Source: Dyadobacter koreensis
GTDB lineage: Bacteria > Bacteroidota > Bacteroidia > Cytophagales > Spirosomataceae
DNA: 64,000 nucleotides
Direction: 5' to 3'
Assembly (NCBI RefSeq): GCF_900108855.1
Contig: NZ_FNXY01000004.1
Span: 620,001-684,000, forward strand
Made by a program: the position numbers and the translations under genes. The notes below the pieces were generated by a model that did not search any database, had not been told where the DNA came from, and saw only the letters and a program-made list of their open reading frames with translations. Shown here one piece after another: positions 1 through 10,227 of the stretch. Within the stretch, counting starts at the first letter, position 1; the number at the start of each line of letters is the position of its first letter.

Positions 1-3000
1 AGAGCGTTGTTCTTCCGGCTGAAAAAGTGTTTGCTTCGTATATACGTCCGCAACTTCATATTCAGCGGCTGCCTTTTCTTCAACGATATCCAGTGCGGAT
101 AAATGTCCCCTGCCGAGAGGGAGCCGTACAATGAATGATGCCCCCTGTCCATAGATACTTTTCACCTCAATTTCTCCTGAGTGGCTTTGCACCATTTGCC
201 TGACCAGCGCCAGCCCAATCCCGGTACCTTTGCCAGGGATAGCTTCTGCATTCGACGCTTGATAATATGGATCAAAAATTTTCCCGATCTCTTCAGGTTT
301 AATTCCGAGTCCGTTATCCGACACGGATATTTCCAGATAATTGTCGAATAGCTTTCCATCCCGCCAGACTGAATCCTTTTCATTGTGTCCTTTCAATGAT
401 GCAGAAAAACGAATTTCTCCTCCCGCAGAAGTATATTTGAATGCATTTGAAAGCAGATTTGTTATCAGGACTTCGAGTTTTTCAGGATCAAAATAGGGCA
501 TCACTTCTTCATCCGGCAGATCAAGCGTGTAATGGAGGTTACGTTCATCCGCTTTCATTTTGAATATTAAGAAAATTTCAGTCAGAAAGCTGTTAATCGC
601 TCTTTTGCTGGCTGATAAATGTGCATAACCCGATTCAATTTTTCGAAAGCTCAGCAGTTGATTTACAAGATCCAGGAGTTTTTTCGTCTGCCTGTGCATC
701 ATGACCACTTTTTGCTTCAGTGCATCTGACTCATTAATTGAGGTCATAAATTCTTCCATAGGGCCCAGAATAAGTGTCAGAGGAGTACGAAACTCATGGG
801 AAACATTGGTAAAAAAATTAATCTTCAACTCGGCAATTTCTTTCTCCTTTTCTGATTTCAGTTTTTCCAGCGCAATCCTGTTTTTTAATTCCAACTGACT
901 GAATGCGATCCTGCGATACAAAAGAAAGGCAGCCACAAACAGCAGGGAATACCCGATATAAGCCCACCAGGTTTTGTACCATGGCGGCAAAATAGTCAGG
1001 CGGAGACTAGCGGGAAGTTTTGACCAGACCCCGTCGCCGTTGTTTGCCCTAACCTTGAAGGTATAATCACCAGCGGGCAAATTAGCAAAACTGACCACGC
1101 GCTGCCCTGCTGGCAACTGAATCCATTCGTTGCTGTAACCCTCCAGGAAATAAGCATACTGCTGTTTCAGTGGATTTACATAATTCAGCCCGACAAACTC
1201 CAGCGAAAAGTCATTTTCTGATGATTTGATGGTGACGCCCCCCTTGTCAGAGAATGACCTGGTTTGCATGGAACTATGTATCTCTCCGCCATTTTTCGCC
1301 TGACCTTTACTCAGCACCCTAAAATTGATAATTCTGACGAGCGGAGGAGATGGATTTGATAAAATGTCCTCCGGTTTGAAATAAGTAATACCCTTCGTAC
1401 CGCCAAAGTACATCGTGCCATCCGCTGCGTTAAAAGCAGCTCCAACCTTGAACGAATTACTTTGCAGCCCATCGCTTACATCATAATGTAAAACCGCTTT
1501 GGAGTCAGGCGAAAATTTGCTCAAACCAGCCCCTCCGATCCAGATATTTCCTGCCTTATCTATCAGGAGACTTTCAATATCATTGTCCGGCACCCAAGTC
1601 TGGTAACGTTCAATAATCTCTTTACCATTAACTTTTGACAGTTTATGAAGTCCACCACCGATCGTTCCGATCCAGATATTGCCATTTTTATCCTTTAACA
1701 AAGGCCAGGCAAAATTAACTTTGAGGCTATTAACGGTATTATTGTCAAATTTAAACTGATTAAGCACAAGCAGTTTGCCATTTTCCTCCTTCAATTTAAG
1801 CACCCCGGCATCCCTGGTACTGGCCCAGACAACTTCTGTTTCTTTGTCGTATAGCAAAAAAGTGAACAAATTAGTTGGAAGCTTACAGTTTCCGGTATTG
1901 AATGTCCGCAGATAGTTTCCCTCACTGTCAAACTGTTGAATTCCCCCACCAAACGTTGCAGTCCAGACTGTTTTATTCTCATCCTGGATCATGGACTCTA
2001 TACTCATTTCATACCAAGATTTCTGGGCTTTCAGATCCGGCAAACGAGACAACTTTTCGGGATTATTCCTGTCCAGGATATATATACCATTATATCGCGT
2101 CCCGACCCAAACCATGTTTTCAGTAATCAGAAAAGATGCAATGTCGATACTTGCCACATTACCATCAACCTTTCTTTTAAGGTAATTTTTATACGTTTTT
2201 GATTTTAAATCATACCTGGAAAATCCATTCCTTGTGCCTATCCATATTACATTTTGGGCATTGTCTTTATATATCGCGTTCACGTAATCGTTAGGCGACA
2301 TGATACCTGTGGAAGAATGTGAGCGCAGATTATGGAATAGTTTCGGTTTGAGATGCAATTTGTTCAAACCTCCCGAAGACGCCGCAAGCCATAAATTGTT
2401 GAATGAGTCTTCAACGATCTGGTGGACACGTCCGGAATTTATACTGTGCGGATCATTATCAACCGGAACAAATGAGTGAATTTTAAAGGCATCGGGCCTT
2501 GCCATAAACCCAACAGCATTATCGAGCATCTGAAGACCAAAATTTGTCGGAACCCACATCCTGTTGTATGTATCCGTATATAGACTCTGGATACCATAAA
2601 ACCGGTGCGGCATTGCCTGAAAATCAATAGCTATTTTGCCATTTGTCTGAGGTTTTGCCAGGTACACAACATTATCTGACGCAACCCAAAATTTTCCCGC
2701 CTTGTCTTCGTAAAGCGCCCTTATATCTGTCTCAGGCAAGTTAGAAATCTTTACAGCTTGTTCGAATTTTCCTGTTTTTTGATTCAAACCGGGTTCGAAA
2801 AGCCATAAACCTTCCCCCAGCGTCGCGATCCAGATCCGGTTTGCATTATCTGAAAACACTTGCCAGGCAGTGTAATTCGTTTTTCCGGATTTCCCTAGAC
2901 TGATTTGTTTAATATTTTTTACAAAATTATTCTGATCAAATTCGAGTGAAAAAACCCCGAAATCGTAGGTGCCCAGCCATAATATCCCTTTTGAATCTGA

Positions 3001-3447
3001 ATGGATGGATTTTACAGTGTTTGAGGTCAGCAGGGCAAGCAGCCGGTCGAATTCAGCCGCACGTACATGTGCCCTTATCCCGGTAAAACAATCCTTTCCC
3101 TGATCATATAAATAAAGCCCCGACCCTTCTGCTCCCGCCCACAGCCGCCCCTGAACATCAACGTGCAGTGCCTGAATACGGTTGCTTGATAACCCTTCTG
3201 AGTTATCGTTGGGGAGGTCGTACTTTTTCAGCTCATAACCATCGTACCGGTTTATTCCATTATTTGTCCCAACCCAGACAAATCCCTCCTTATCCTGAAC
3301 AACGGCCATGGCATCGCTATGTGCTAATCCATCGTCTACTGTCAGGTGTTCAAAGCGGAACTTGCCCGTATCCTGCGCCCAACTATTTACCAGGATCGAG
3401 ACACTAAAAAGTACCGTTAATATTAGTCTTACTACACACGCTCTCAT
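1..3447 (-). CDS. Hybrid two-component sensor histidine kinase (HTCS type), C-terminus beyond left edge
   Basis: The frame is open for 1149 codons from the ATG at 3447 to the window edge, so the protein is cut at its C-terminus. Residues 1-25 are a signal peptide ending in SWAQ. Residues about 30-690 carry repeated two-component-regulator propeller blades (WVGT, LWLG, IWIGT, VWASTRD). A Y_Y_Y domain is near 740-790 and a transmembrane helix near 826-848. The phospho-acceptor His is about 884 (SHEFRTPLTLILGP). The N box (LLSNAFKYTS) is near 995, followed by DNGLGI and the GTGIGLALV box near 1075. The last visible residues look like a linker, so a receiver and an AraC-type HTH should follow outside the window, as is usual for this family. 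It senses a periplasmic glycan or other ligand and would switch on the divergent SusC/SusD pair at 3972-9199. Kinase identity is sure; the ligand is unknown. Confidence 0.93.
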   Translation of the reverse strand, partial: MRACVVRLILTVLFSVSILVNSWAQDTGKFRFEHLTVDDGLAHSDAMAVVQDKEGFVWVGTNNGINRYDGYELKKYDLPNDNSEGLSSNRIQALHVDVQGRLWAGAEGSGLYLYDQGKDCFTGIRAHVRAAEFDRLLALLTSNTVKSIHSDSKGILWLGTYDFGVFSLEFDQNNFVKNIKQISLGKSGKTNYTAWQVFSDNANRIWIATLGEGLWLFEPGLNQKTGKFEQAVKISNLPETDIRALYEDKAGKFWVASDNVVYLAKPQTNGKIAIDFQAMPHRFYGIQSLYTDTYNRMWVPTNFGLQMLDNAVGFMARPDAFKIHSFVPVDNDPHSINSGRVHQIVEDSFNNLWLAASSGGLNKLHLKPKLFHNLRSHSSTGIMSPNDYVNAIYKDNAQNVIWIGTRNGFSRYDLKSKTYKNYLKRKVDGNVASIDIASFLITENMVWVGTRYNGIYILDRNNPEKLSRLPDLKAQKSWYEMSIESMIQDENKTVWTATFGGGIQQFDSEGNYLRTFNTGNCKLPTNLFTFLLYDKETEVVWASTRDAGVLKLKEENGKLLVLNQFKFDNNTVNSLKVNFAWPLLKDKNGNIWIGTIGGGLHKLSKVNGKEIIERYQTWVPDNDIESLLIDKAGNIWIGGAGLSKFSPDSKAVLHYDVSDGLQSNSFKVGAAFNAADGTMYFGGTKGITYFKPEDILSNPSPPLVRIINFRVLSKGQAKNGGEIHSSMQTRSFSDKGGVTIKSSENDFSLEFVGLNYVNPLKQQYAYFLEGYSNEWIQLPAGQRVVSFANLPAGDYTFKVRANNGDGVWSKLPASLRLTILPPWYKTWWAYIGYSLLFVAAFLLYRRIAFSQLELKNRIALEKLKSEKEKEIAELKINFFTNVSHEFRTPLTLILGPMEEFMTSINESDALKQKVVMMHRQTKKLLDLVNQLLSFRKIESGYAHLSASKRAINSFLTEIFLIFKMKADERNLHYTLDLPDEEVMPYFDPEKLEVLITNLLSNAFKYTSAGGEIRFSASLKGHNEKDSVWRDGKLFDNYLEISVSDNGLGIKPEEIGKIFDPYYQASNAEAIPGKGTGIGLALVRQMVQSHSGEIEVKSIYGQGASFIVRLPLGRGHLSALDIVEEKAAAEYEVADVYTKQTLFQPEEQRS

Positions 3448-3971
3448 CTAAATCTTCGAATAGCAATTCTTTTAAAATTTATAAAAGATAATATCTCAGT
3501 CATTTTAAACACGACTACAAGTTTTCAGGATTCGCACCCAAAATTTATTTCAAAGCATCGAATTCTACCCGCTTATTGACGAAAAATACCCGCTTTGTAT
3601 AATTCAATCTGCCTAATTTTGAACTATTCACATTATTATTTGACAGATAAAAACAATGCAGTAATTGTACCTTAAAGTAAGTAATTGTTTGTCAAAAAGC
3701 CAGAATTCAAAATTTCCTGTGTATCCAGAAAAGCCGTCAATCTTATCTGAAAATCTCGGGGAAATTCATCCGAAACTTGTTCAGCTTTAAATGCGCCAAG
3801 GTCACGTTTCGTTTCATTGCCAAAAAGCCATTATTAGAAAAATCCATATTAACCAGGACAAAATTACCATCAATCCAATCGTGTAACTATGACAATAACC
3901 ACTTCTGCCTGTCAGATTATTCTCCAAGAATTCAGCACCAATTTTTAAAATTTCTAACCCAAGTTATAATT
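3448..3971. promoter_or_regulatory. Divergent intergenic region between HTCS sensor and susC pair 1
   Basis: These 524 bases hold no convincing gene and must contain both divergent promoters. The open frame continues upstream of the chosen susC start to 3777, but that stretch is polar, has no signal peptide and is treated as leader. A TTTG at 3639-3642 stands 19 bases before TAATTGTA at 3662-3669, a weak fit to the Bacteroidota consensus TTTG-N19-TAnnTTTG. No clear HTCS direct repeat was found by eye. Confidence 0.35.
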
Positions 3972-6900
3972 ATGAAAAGAAGATTACCCACATTTTTAAG
4001 AAAGGCAAGCCTGGCCCTTACCTTTCTCCTTTTAACGATCCATTGCAGTAGTGCGCTGGCACAGTCCATAAAAGTTGAAGGTATAATTAAGGACAATCAA
4101 GGACCATTACCGGGCGTGAGCGTCGTTGCAAAAGGAACTTCCACCGGAACAATTTCCGATGGCTCCGGCGCTTATAAATTAGATGTACCACAGAATTCAA
4201 TTCTTGTTTTTACATTCATTGGTTATACCCCACAAGAAATAAATCTGGCAGAACGCAAACCTGTAAATGGCGTATATTCTTTAGAGGTGACTTTATCCAA
4301 TCAGGATAACAATCTCGATGAGGTCGTAGTTGTTGGCTTTGGTACACAGAAAAAAGTGAACCTAACGGGAGCCGTCGCAACAATTGATTCGAAGGCAATC
4401 GAAAACAGACCTGTAAGGAACGCCAGTCAGGCTTTACAGGGTTTGGTGACGGGCTTAAATATCTCGCAGAACAATGGTTCTCTGGAAAGCAATCCGAGTA
4501 TCAATATTCGTGGAGCCGGAACTATCGGCAATTCCTCTTCCAGTCCGCTTATTATGGTCGACGGGATGGAAGGTTCCCTGAACTCAATTAACCCACAGGA
4601 TATTGAAAGTATATCTGTTTTAAAAGACGCGGCAGCCGCTGCGGTGTACGGATCGCGCGCTGCTTTCGGAGTAATTCTTGTAACCACGAAACGAGGAAAA
4701 TCAGGTAAGCTGCAATTAAATTATAATAACAGTTTCCGATCAACTCAGGCAGTTTTGATGCCAAAAATGATGGATTCCTATACCTTCGCCCTGTATTTTA
4801 ATGATGCCGGACAGAACGGTGGAAGTGCTCCCCATTTCAATGCAGAACATCTTCAAAGAATCAGAGACTACCAGGCTGGAACAATTACAACGAGCATAAT
4901 TCCTAACCCAAATAACAAAAACGTCTGGGCCGATGGGTATGCATACGGAAATGCCAATGTAGACTGGTACAAAGAAATGTTCCGTAACCGTACCTTATCT
5001 CAGGAACACAATTTCAGTTTAAGTGGCGGCAGCGATAAAACGCAGGTCTACATTTCCGGAAACTACATGGGCCAGCAAGGCCTGATGTCTTTTAATCAGG
5101 ATAATTTTACCCGTTATGGTTTTACTGCCAAAATTAATTCTAAAATTTCGGACGAAGTTTCTGTGAATTACAGCAGCCGTTTTATCCGTGAAGATTATAA
5201 ACGTCCATCGCAGCTAACCAACGGGTTTTACGAAAATCTGGGCAGACAAGGCTGGCCTACTTTGCCGCTGTATGATCCAAACGGATTCCTATTCAGCTCG
5301 CCTTCTCCTGCATTGGGCATGCGCGATGGTGGCAAGGACAATAGTCAGAAAGACAATTTGTATCAGCAGCTTCAGTTGATTTTCGAGCCGGTAAAGGGAT
5401 GGAAAAGTTTCGCTGAAATAAACTACCGGACGCGCAATGATTTCCGTCACTATGATACGCAACGGACATATAATTATGACGTGGCAGGAAATCCGTACTT
5501 GTATGGCCGTAATTCAGAAGTTTATGAATATGGCTATAAGGAAAACTATTTCAACGCTAACCTGTACTCTGAATATAGCACCACAATCGCTCAAAAGCAC
5601 TTTTTCAAAGTGATGGGTGGTTTCCAGACCGAACTGACCAAGTACCATGATCTGAGCGCAACCCGAAATGGAATTATCGTTCCCGGACTTCCTACCCTCG
5701 CAACAACCAACGGAACGGACGCAAACGGTCTTATCGTAGCACCAGCAGTATCAGGAATTTACCACCGCTGGGCAACAGCTGGATTTTTCGGCCGTATCAA
5801 CTACGATTATGATGGCAAATATCTCCTCGAAGGAAATTTACGCTACGATGGTTCTTCGCGTTTCCGTGCAGACACGCGCTGGAATTTTTTCCCATCCGTT
5901 TCAGCAGGCTGGAATGTGGCAAGGGAGAAATTCTGGGAGGATAATATTTCTTTTATAAATACAATGAAATTCCGTGCATCATACGGACAATTAGGAAATC
6001 AGAAACCACAAGAAAACGTCCCGGACTTCTACCCTACTTATGTGACGATGCCTGTCGGAACTGCGGACGGAAGCTGGCTGATCGGCGGCGCAAGACCAAA
6101 CACGGCGAGCGCTCCTAACCTCGTGAGTTCTACACTTACATGGGAAACGATAAAAAGTTATGACATCGGACTTGACTGGGGAATGTTTAACAACCGTCTG
6201 ACAGGTTCTTTTGACTGGTTTTTACGCAAAACCCTTAACATGGTCGGCCCTGCCCCGACATTGCCTTCAATTCTTGGAACAGCAGTGCCAAGAACGAATA
6301 ATACCGACTTAAAAACAAGTGGGTTTGAATTTGAAGTAGCCTGGAACGACAGATTGAAAAATGGTATGGGCTACAATCTTCGCTTCCTTTTGTCAGACAA
6401 TCAGACAACTATTACGCGTTATCCAAACGAGACTGGCGACCTGGGACTGTCATACAGACAGAACGAAAAAATGGGTACGATCTGGGGATACGAAACAATT
6501 GGCATCGCTAAAACTCAGGAAGAAATGAACGCCCACCTGGCTACGCTTACAGGCGGACAAAGCTTCTTTGGTTCGCAATGGGCTGCCGGCGATATCATGT
6601 ACGCCGACGTTAACGGTGACGGAAAAATTGATCAGGGAAAAAATACGACCTCTGATCCGGGCGACAAAAAAATTATCGGAAACAATACTGCCCGTTATAC
6701 TGTCGGACTGGACATTAATCTGGATTGGAAAGGATTTGATTTCCGCGGATTTTTACAAGGCGTGATGAAACGAGACTATTGGCAGGGAAGTTACTTTTTC
6801 TGGGGAACTACAAGCAACATGTGGTTTTCGACGGGTTTGGTTGAACATGAGGATTACTTCCGAAATGATCCAAATCATCCGCTTGGCGTAAATACAGACT

Positions 6901-7196
6901 CCTATTATCCTCGTCCAAATTTCACAAGTGGCAAAAATCAGCAGGTTCAGAGCCGGTATCTGCAAGACGCATCGTACATCCGTCTGAAAAATATCCAGTT
7001 GGGCTATACCATTCCTGCAATGGTCACAAAGAAAGTCGGAATACAAAAACTTCGCGTTTATTTATCTGGAGAGAATGTGTTTACCAAAACCAAAATGGCG
7101 AAAATGTTTGACCCGGAAACAGTTGATGGTGGCTCAGGCGGAAGTGTCTATCCTTTGTCGAAAGTGTATGCCGCTGGTTTAAGTGTTACTTTTTAA
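3972..7196 (+). CDS. SusC/RagA-family TonB-linked outer-membrane protein (pair 1)
   Basis: TonB-dependent importer of the SusC family, the outer-membrane channel that works with the SusD lipoprotein encoded next to it. The start at 3972 gives 1074 residues with a normal signal peptide (MKRRLPTFLRKASLAL, then SALAQ at about 28-31); the longer frame from 3777 would bury it. Residues 33-110 are a carboxypeptidase-D regulatory-like domain (GPLPGVSVVAKGTSTGT, LVFTFIGYTPQEI). The SusC signature LDEVVVVGFGTQKK follows at 115-128, then the plug domain (IRGAGTIGNSSSSPL; IESISVLKDAAAAAVYGSRA). The C-terminal barrel ends in a phenylalanine (LSVTF) as expected for outer-membrane insertion. It lies 11 bases upstream of the SusD gene and is divergent from the HTCS sensor, the likely regulator. 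No glycoside hydrolase is visible on this side, so the substrate cannot be named. Confidence 0.95.
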   Translation: MKRRLPTFLRKASLALTFLLLTIHCSSALAQSIKVEGIIKDNQGPLPGVSVVAKGTSTGTISDGSGAYKLDVPQNSILVFTFIGYTPQEINLAERKPVNGVYSLEVTLSNQDNNLDEVVVVGFGTQKKVNLTGAVATIDSKAIENRPVRNASQALQGLVTGLNISQNNGSLESNPSINIRGAGTIGNSSSSPLIMVDGMEGSLNSINPQDIESISVLKDAAAAAVYGSRAAFGVILVTTKRGKSGKLQLNYNNSFRSTQAVLMPKMMDSYTFALYFNDAGQNGGSAPHFNAEHLQRIRDYQAGTITTSIIPNPNNKNVWADGYAYGNANVDWYKEMFRNRTLSQEHNFSLSGGSDKTQVYISGNYMGQQGLMSFNQDNFTRYGFTAKINSKISDEVSVNYSSRFIREDYKRPSQLTNGFYENLGRQGWPTLPLYDPNGFLFSSPSPALGMRDGGKDNSQKDNLYQQLQLIFEPVKGWKSFAEINYRTRNDFRHYDTQRTYNYDVAGNPYLYGRNSEVYEYGYKENYFNANLYSEYSTTIAQKHFFKVMGGFQTELTKYHDLSATRNGIIVPGLPTLATTNGTDANGLIVAPAVSGIYHRWATAGFFGRINYDYDGKYLLEGNLRYDGSSRFRADTRWNFFPSVSAGWNVAREKFWEDNISFINTMKFRASYGQLGNQKPQENVPDFYPTYVTMPVGTADGSWLIGGARPNTASAPNLVSSTLTWETIKSYDIGLDWGMFNNRLTGSFDWFLRKTLNMVGPAPTLPSILGTAVPRTNNTDLKTSGFEFEVAWNDRLKNGMGYNLRFLLSDNQTTITRYPNETGDLGLSYRQNEKMGTIWGYETIGIAKTQEEMNAHLATLTGGQSFFGSQWAAGDIMYADVNGDGKIDQGKNTTSDPGDKKIIGNNTARYTVGLDINLDWKGFDFRGFLQGVMKRDYWQGSYFFWGTTSNMWFSTGLVEHEDYFRNDPNHPLGVNTDSYYPRPNFTSGKNQQVQSRYLQDASYIRLKNIQLGYTIPAMVTKKVGIQKLRVYLSGENVFTKTKMAKMFDPETVDGGSGGSVYPLSKVYAAGLSVTF

Positions 7197-7207
7197 AATA
7201 GAACAAC

Positions 7208-9199
7208 ATGAATTTTTTAAGATATAAAAACAACGTAATACTACTGGTTTTGATGCTGTTTCTGGCAACTTCCTGTAACGACTATCTTGATCAGCAGCCG
7301 CTTTCTTCGATCACGCCGGATGATTATCTGCGTGAAGAATCACAGCTTGCTGCTTATGCTGTGGCGCGTTACCCATCCATTTTGCCATCCCACGTAAACT
7401 GGACGTTCGGCACTTTTGGCACCGATGAAAATACAGATAACATGGCGGTTCCAGGTCTAAACAACAAGTATATTCCAGGACTTTGGCGCGTGCCGGTAAC
7501 TGATGGCGATTGGAGCTTTACTAATATTTTCCAATTGAACTACTTTTTGCAAACGGTTTTACCGCGACTTAAAAACGGCGAAATCACCGGAAGTGATGCC
7601 AATATCAGACATTACATCGGCGAGATATATTTCCTTCGTGCTTTCGAATATTTCACAAAACTGCAGGCACTGGGCGACTTCCCTATTATCAGAAATACAT
7701 TTCCGGATAACAAGGAAATATTGACACAAGCCAGTATCCGCAATCCAAGAAATGAGGTAGCAAGATTCATTATTTCTGATCTTGATTCCGCCGCGCTGAT
7801 GATGCAGCAGACATCTCCTGTCGGTGGTACTAACCGAATCTCTAAATCCGTTGCTCAATTGGTAAAATCCCGCGTTGCACTGTACGAAGGAACCTGGCTG
7901 AAATATTTTAAAGGAACTGCCTTTGTTCCAAAAGGTCCCGAATGGCCTGGAAACGGTAAATCTTACAATGCTTCCTATCAGTTTCCTTCCGGAAGTATCG
8001 ATGGGGAAATCGACTACTTCCTGACTCAGGCTATGACCGCCGCCAAGGAGGTAGCATCGAAAGTTACACTGGTTAACAACACGGGTATTATACTTTCTTC
8101 TAATAATGAAAACCCGTATTTTAATATGTTCAGTGCGGAAAACATGTCCGGGTACAGCGAGGTTTTGATGTGGAGACAATATAACCGCACGCTTGTTACA
8201 CACAATGTTCCGGTTCATGCACAAGCTGGAAATTACGCCGTCGGCCTGACAAGAAGTATGGTTGAAAGTTTCTTAATGGAAAACGGATTACCCATTTATG
8301 CTGCCGGAAGCGGATACAAGGGGGATGATTATATCACTGATGTAAGAACCGGAAGAGACGGCCGGCTGAACTTATTTTTGAAAGAACCTGGTCAGAAAAA
8401 TGTATTGCTGAATCTTGCACAAGGTTCGAATGCCACCGAAATCGAGCCAACTCCTCAGATCTGGGAATCGAGTTTAGAAAAAAAATATTCGACTGGCTAC
8501 ACAATCCGGAAAGGACTTACCTACGACGCAGCACACTGTGGAAACGGGTCGGGTTATACAGGTTCAATTACATTCAGGGCGGTAGAAGCTTATTTAAATT
8601 ACATCGAAGCATCGTATGAGAAAAACGGTACACTGGATGCAGATGCGAAAACGTACTGGCAGCAAATCAGGACCCGTGCGAAAGTCAGCACGGATATCGA
8701 AAAAACGATAGCGGCTACGGAGATGAGCAAAGAGACCAGAGACTGGGGCGCTTACTCGGCGAATCAAATTGTTTCCCCAACCTTATACAACATCCGTCGC
8801 GAACGCCGTAATGAGCTAATGGCTGAAGGACTTCGTTTCATGGATTTGAAAAGATGGAGAGCGATGGACCAGATGATCAATACTCCCTACCATGTGGAAG
8901 GATTTAAATTATGGGGACCGATGAAATCCTGGTTTACAGCCGCGCAGCTGACTTATGGCGCGGGAAACAACGCAGCTATCGTTTCCGATCCGGCGCTTAG
9001 TGATTATCTGAGACCGCATCAGATCCGCAGCAATTCAGATTCTTATAAAGGAAGTCGCTGGGCAATGGCACATTACCTTAACCCGATTGCAGCGCAGCAC
9101 TTCATCATTACCTCAACAGGTAATGACGTAACAACATCGCCGATTTACCAGAATCCGGGTTGGACCTCAACCGCCGGAACTGCACCGGCAGGTTATTAA
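7208..9199 (+). CDS. RagB/SusD-family surface lipoprotein (pair 1)
   Basis: Ligand-binding lid of the SusCD complex at 3972-9199, anchored on the cell surface. The signal peptide is followed by a lipobox (FLATSC, Cys23), then NDYLDQQPLSSITPDDY, a typical SusD N-terminus. Helical TPR-like segments are seen around YIGEIYFLRAFEYFTKLQALGDFPII and the C-terminal RRERRNELMAEGLRFMDLKRWR motif is diagnostic. At 663 residues it is longer than most SusD proteins; the extra length appears to be in the middle and in a long tail after the RRNE motif. It follows susC by 11 bases and is closed by a strong hairpin, so the visible operon is only these two genes. Confidence 0.94.
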   Translation: MNFLRYKNNVILLVLMLFLATSCNDYLDQQPLSSITPDDYLREESQLAAYAVARYPSILPSHVNWTFGTFGTDENTDNMAVPGLNNKYIPGLWRVPVTDGDWSFTNIFQLNYFLQTVLPRLKNGEITGSDANIRHYIGEIYFLRAFEYFTKLQALGDFPIIRNTFPDNKEILTQASIRNPRNEVARFIISDLDSAALMMQQTSPVGGTNRISKSVAQLVKSRVALYEGTWLKYFKGTAFVPKGPEWPGNGKSYNASYQFPSGSIDGEIDYFLTQAMTAAKEVASKVTLVNNTGIILSSNNENPYFNMFSAENMSGYSEVLMWRQYNRTLVTHNVPVHAQAGNYAVGLTRSMVESFLMENGLPIYAAGSGYKGDDYITDVRTGRDGRLNLFLKEPGQKNVLLNLAQGSNATEIEPTPQIWESSLEKKYSTGYTIRKGLTYDAAHCGNGSGYTGSITFRAVEAYLNYIEASYEKNGTLDADAKTYWQQIRTRAKVSTDIEKTIAATEMSKETRDWGAYSANQIVSPTLYNIRRERRNELMAEGLRFMDLKRWRAMDQMINTPYHVEGFKLWGPMKSWFTAAQLTYGAGNNAAIVSDPALSDYLRPHQIRSNSDSYKGSRWAMAHYLNPIAAQHFIITSTGNDVTTSPIYQNPGWTSTAGTAPAGY

Positions 9200-9207
9200 A
9201 ATTTAGC

Positions 9208-9247
9208 AAAAAAGCGGCTGTAAGTATGTTCTTACGGCCGCTTTTTT
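9208..9247. terminator. Bidirectional intrinsic terminator between susD (pair 1) and AraC gene
   Basis: A 17-bp stem (arms 9208-9224 and 9231-9247, one G-T pair) with loop TATGTT is flanked by A6 on the left and T6 on the right, so it serves both convergent genes. Confidence 0.9.
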
Positions 9248-9251
9248 GTTT

Positions 9252-10130
9252 TTAATTATACATCGTTCCCATTTTCCTTCTAAAATCTTCCGGCGTATAT
9301 CCCGTTTGTTTTCCGAAAAAGCGGGTGAAATACGACGGTTCTGAAAAACCAAGCTCATAGCTAATTTCTTTAATCGGCTTTTCGCAGCAGCTTATCTCAC
9401 GTTTTGCTTCGAGAATCAATCTTTCGTTTATAATTTGTGTAATTGTTTTGCCGAAAGAATTTTTTGTTAACTCATTGAGCCTCTTCGGACTCAGCGAAAG
9501 TTCATGCGCGTAAAATGAAGCTTTGCGTTCTACTTTAAAATTGACCTCTACGGATTCTATCAAGATCCGTAAGCGTGAATCAGGTATACGATCATTTGCC
9601 TCCTTTCTTTTCAATTCAATACAATGCAGAAACCAGCTACGGATGTAAGATTCAAGAATCGCCGGACGCTTTCCGGCTTCATGTTCTGTCTGGATCAGAT
9701 CTTTCAGCGTATGAAACAACTTCAACTGCTCTTCCGGGATTACTACCGTAAAATTAGTCGAATGATAAAACAGTTTAAATATATCACTTGCAATTAGCCG
9801 TTCAAAAAAATCCTTGGACAACGCAAATAAAAATCCGGTTTTGCCGCGCTTGTCCATGTTATGAACCTGGTCAGGCAAAAGCAGAAACACCTGATTCTCG
9901 GCGATCGGGTACTTAACAAAGTCAATATAATGCGCCTGCTCTGATTTTACATTACTAAACCAAAGAACCTCATAAAAATCATGACGATGGATCCCGTTAA
10001 AAAAATGATCTTCACCACCTTCAATCGTTGTCATTGCAAAAAAATCTTCCCCCATGTCATGAAGAGGAAACTCGTTGGTTTTTACTAGACCGTTCTCACC
10101 CGCTCTCACCCCGGTACTCTTATATTTCAT
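9252..10130 (-). CDS. AraC-family transcriptional regulator
   Basis: Cytoplasmic regulator of 292 residues. Residues about 45-110 resemble a cupin-type sensing domain (IHRHDFYEVLWFSN, NQVFLLLPDQVHNM). Residues about 195-288 are the double helix-turn-helix: first HTH around FYAHELSLSPKRLNELTKNSFGKT, second around PIKEISYELGFSEPSYFTRFFGKQTGYTPEDFRR, the standard AraC/XylS ending. It is convergent with the SusCD pair and is followed upstream by the Fur-like gene of the siderophore operon, with a 97-base gap, so it is probably transcribed alone. Target genes are not evident from the sequence; either neighbouring transport locus is possible. Confidence 0.9.
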   Translation of the reverse strand: MKYKSTGVRAGENGLVKTNEFPLHDMGEDFFAMTTIEGGEDHFFNGIHRHDFYEVLWFSNVKSEQAHYIDFVKYPIAENQVFLLLPDQVHNMDKRGKTGFLFALSKDFFERLIASDIFKLFYHSTNFTVVIPEEQLKLFHTLKDLIQTEHEAGKRPAILESYIRSWFLHCIELKRKEANDRIPDSRLRILIESVEVNFKVERKASFYAHELSLSPKRLNELTKNSFGKTITQIINERLILEAKREISCCEKPIKEISYELGFSEPSYFTRFFGKQTGYTPEDFRRKMGTMYN

Positions 10131-10227
10131 AGCTATTAATTCCTTCAGAACTGGTAAAACCAGAGCTGAAACATAATTTTCCGCTAAGTTATTTATTTTA
10201 ATTCTAAATAAAAATAATTTTCACTTT

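Noticed and set aside
3777-3971. N-terminal extension of susC pair 1
   Set aside because: The internal ATG at 3972 starts a normal signal peptide; the 65 upstream residues would bury it and read as leader sequence.
7559-8224. 221-codon minus-strand open frame opposite susD (pair 1)
   Set aside because: It lies wholly antisense to an intact SusD gene, has no signal or motif, and its composition is what the complementary strand of coding DNA gives.
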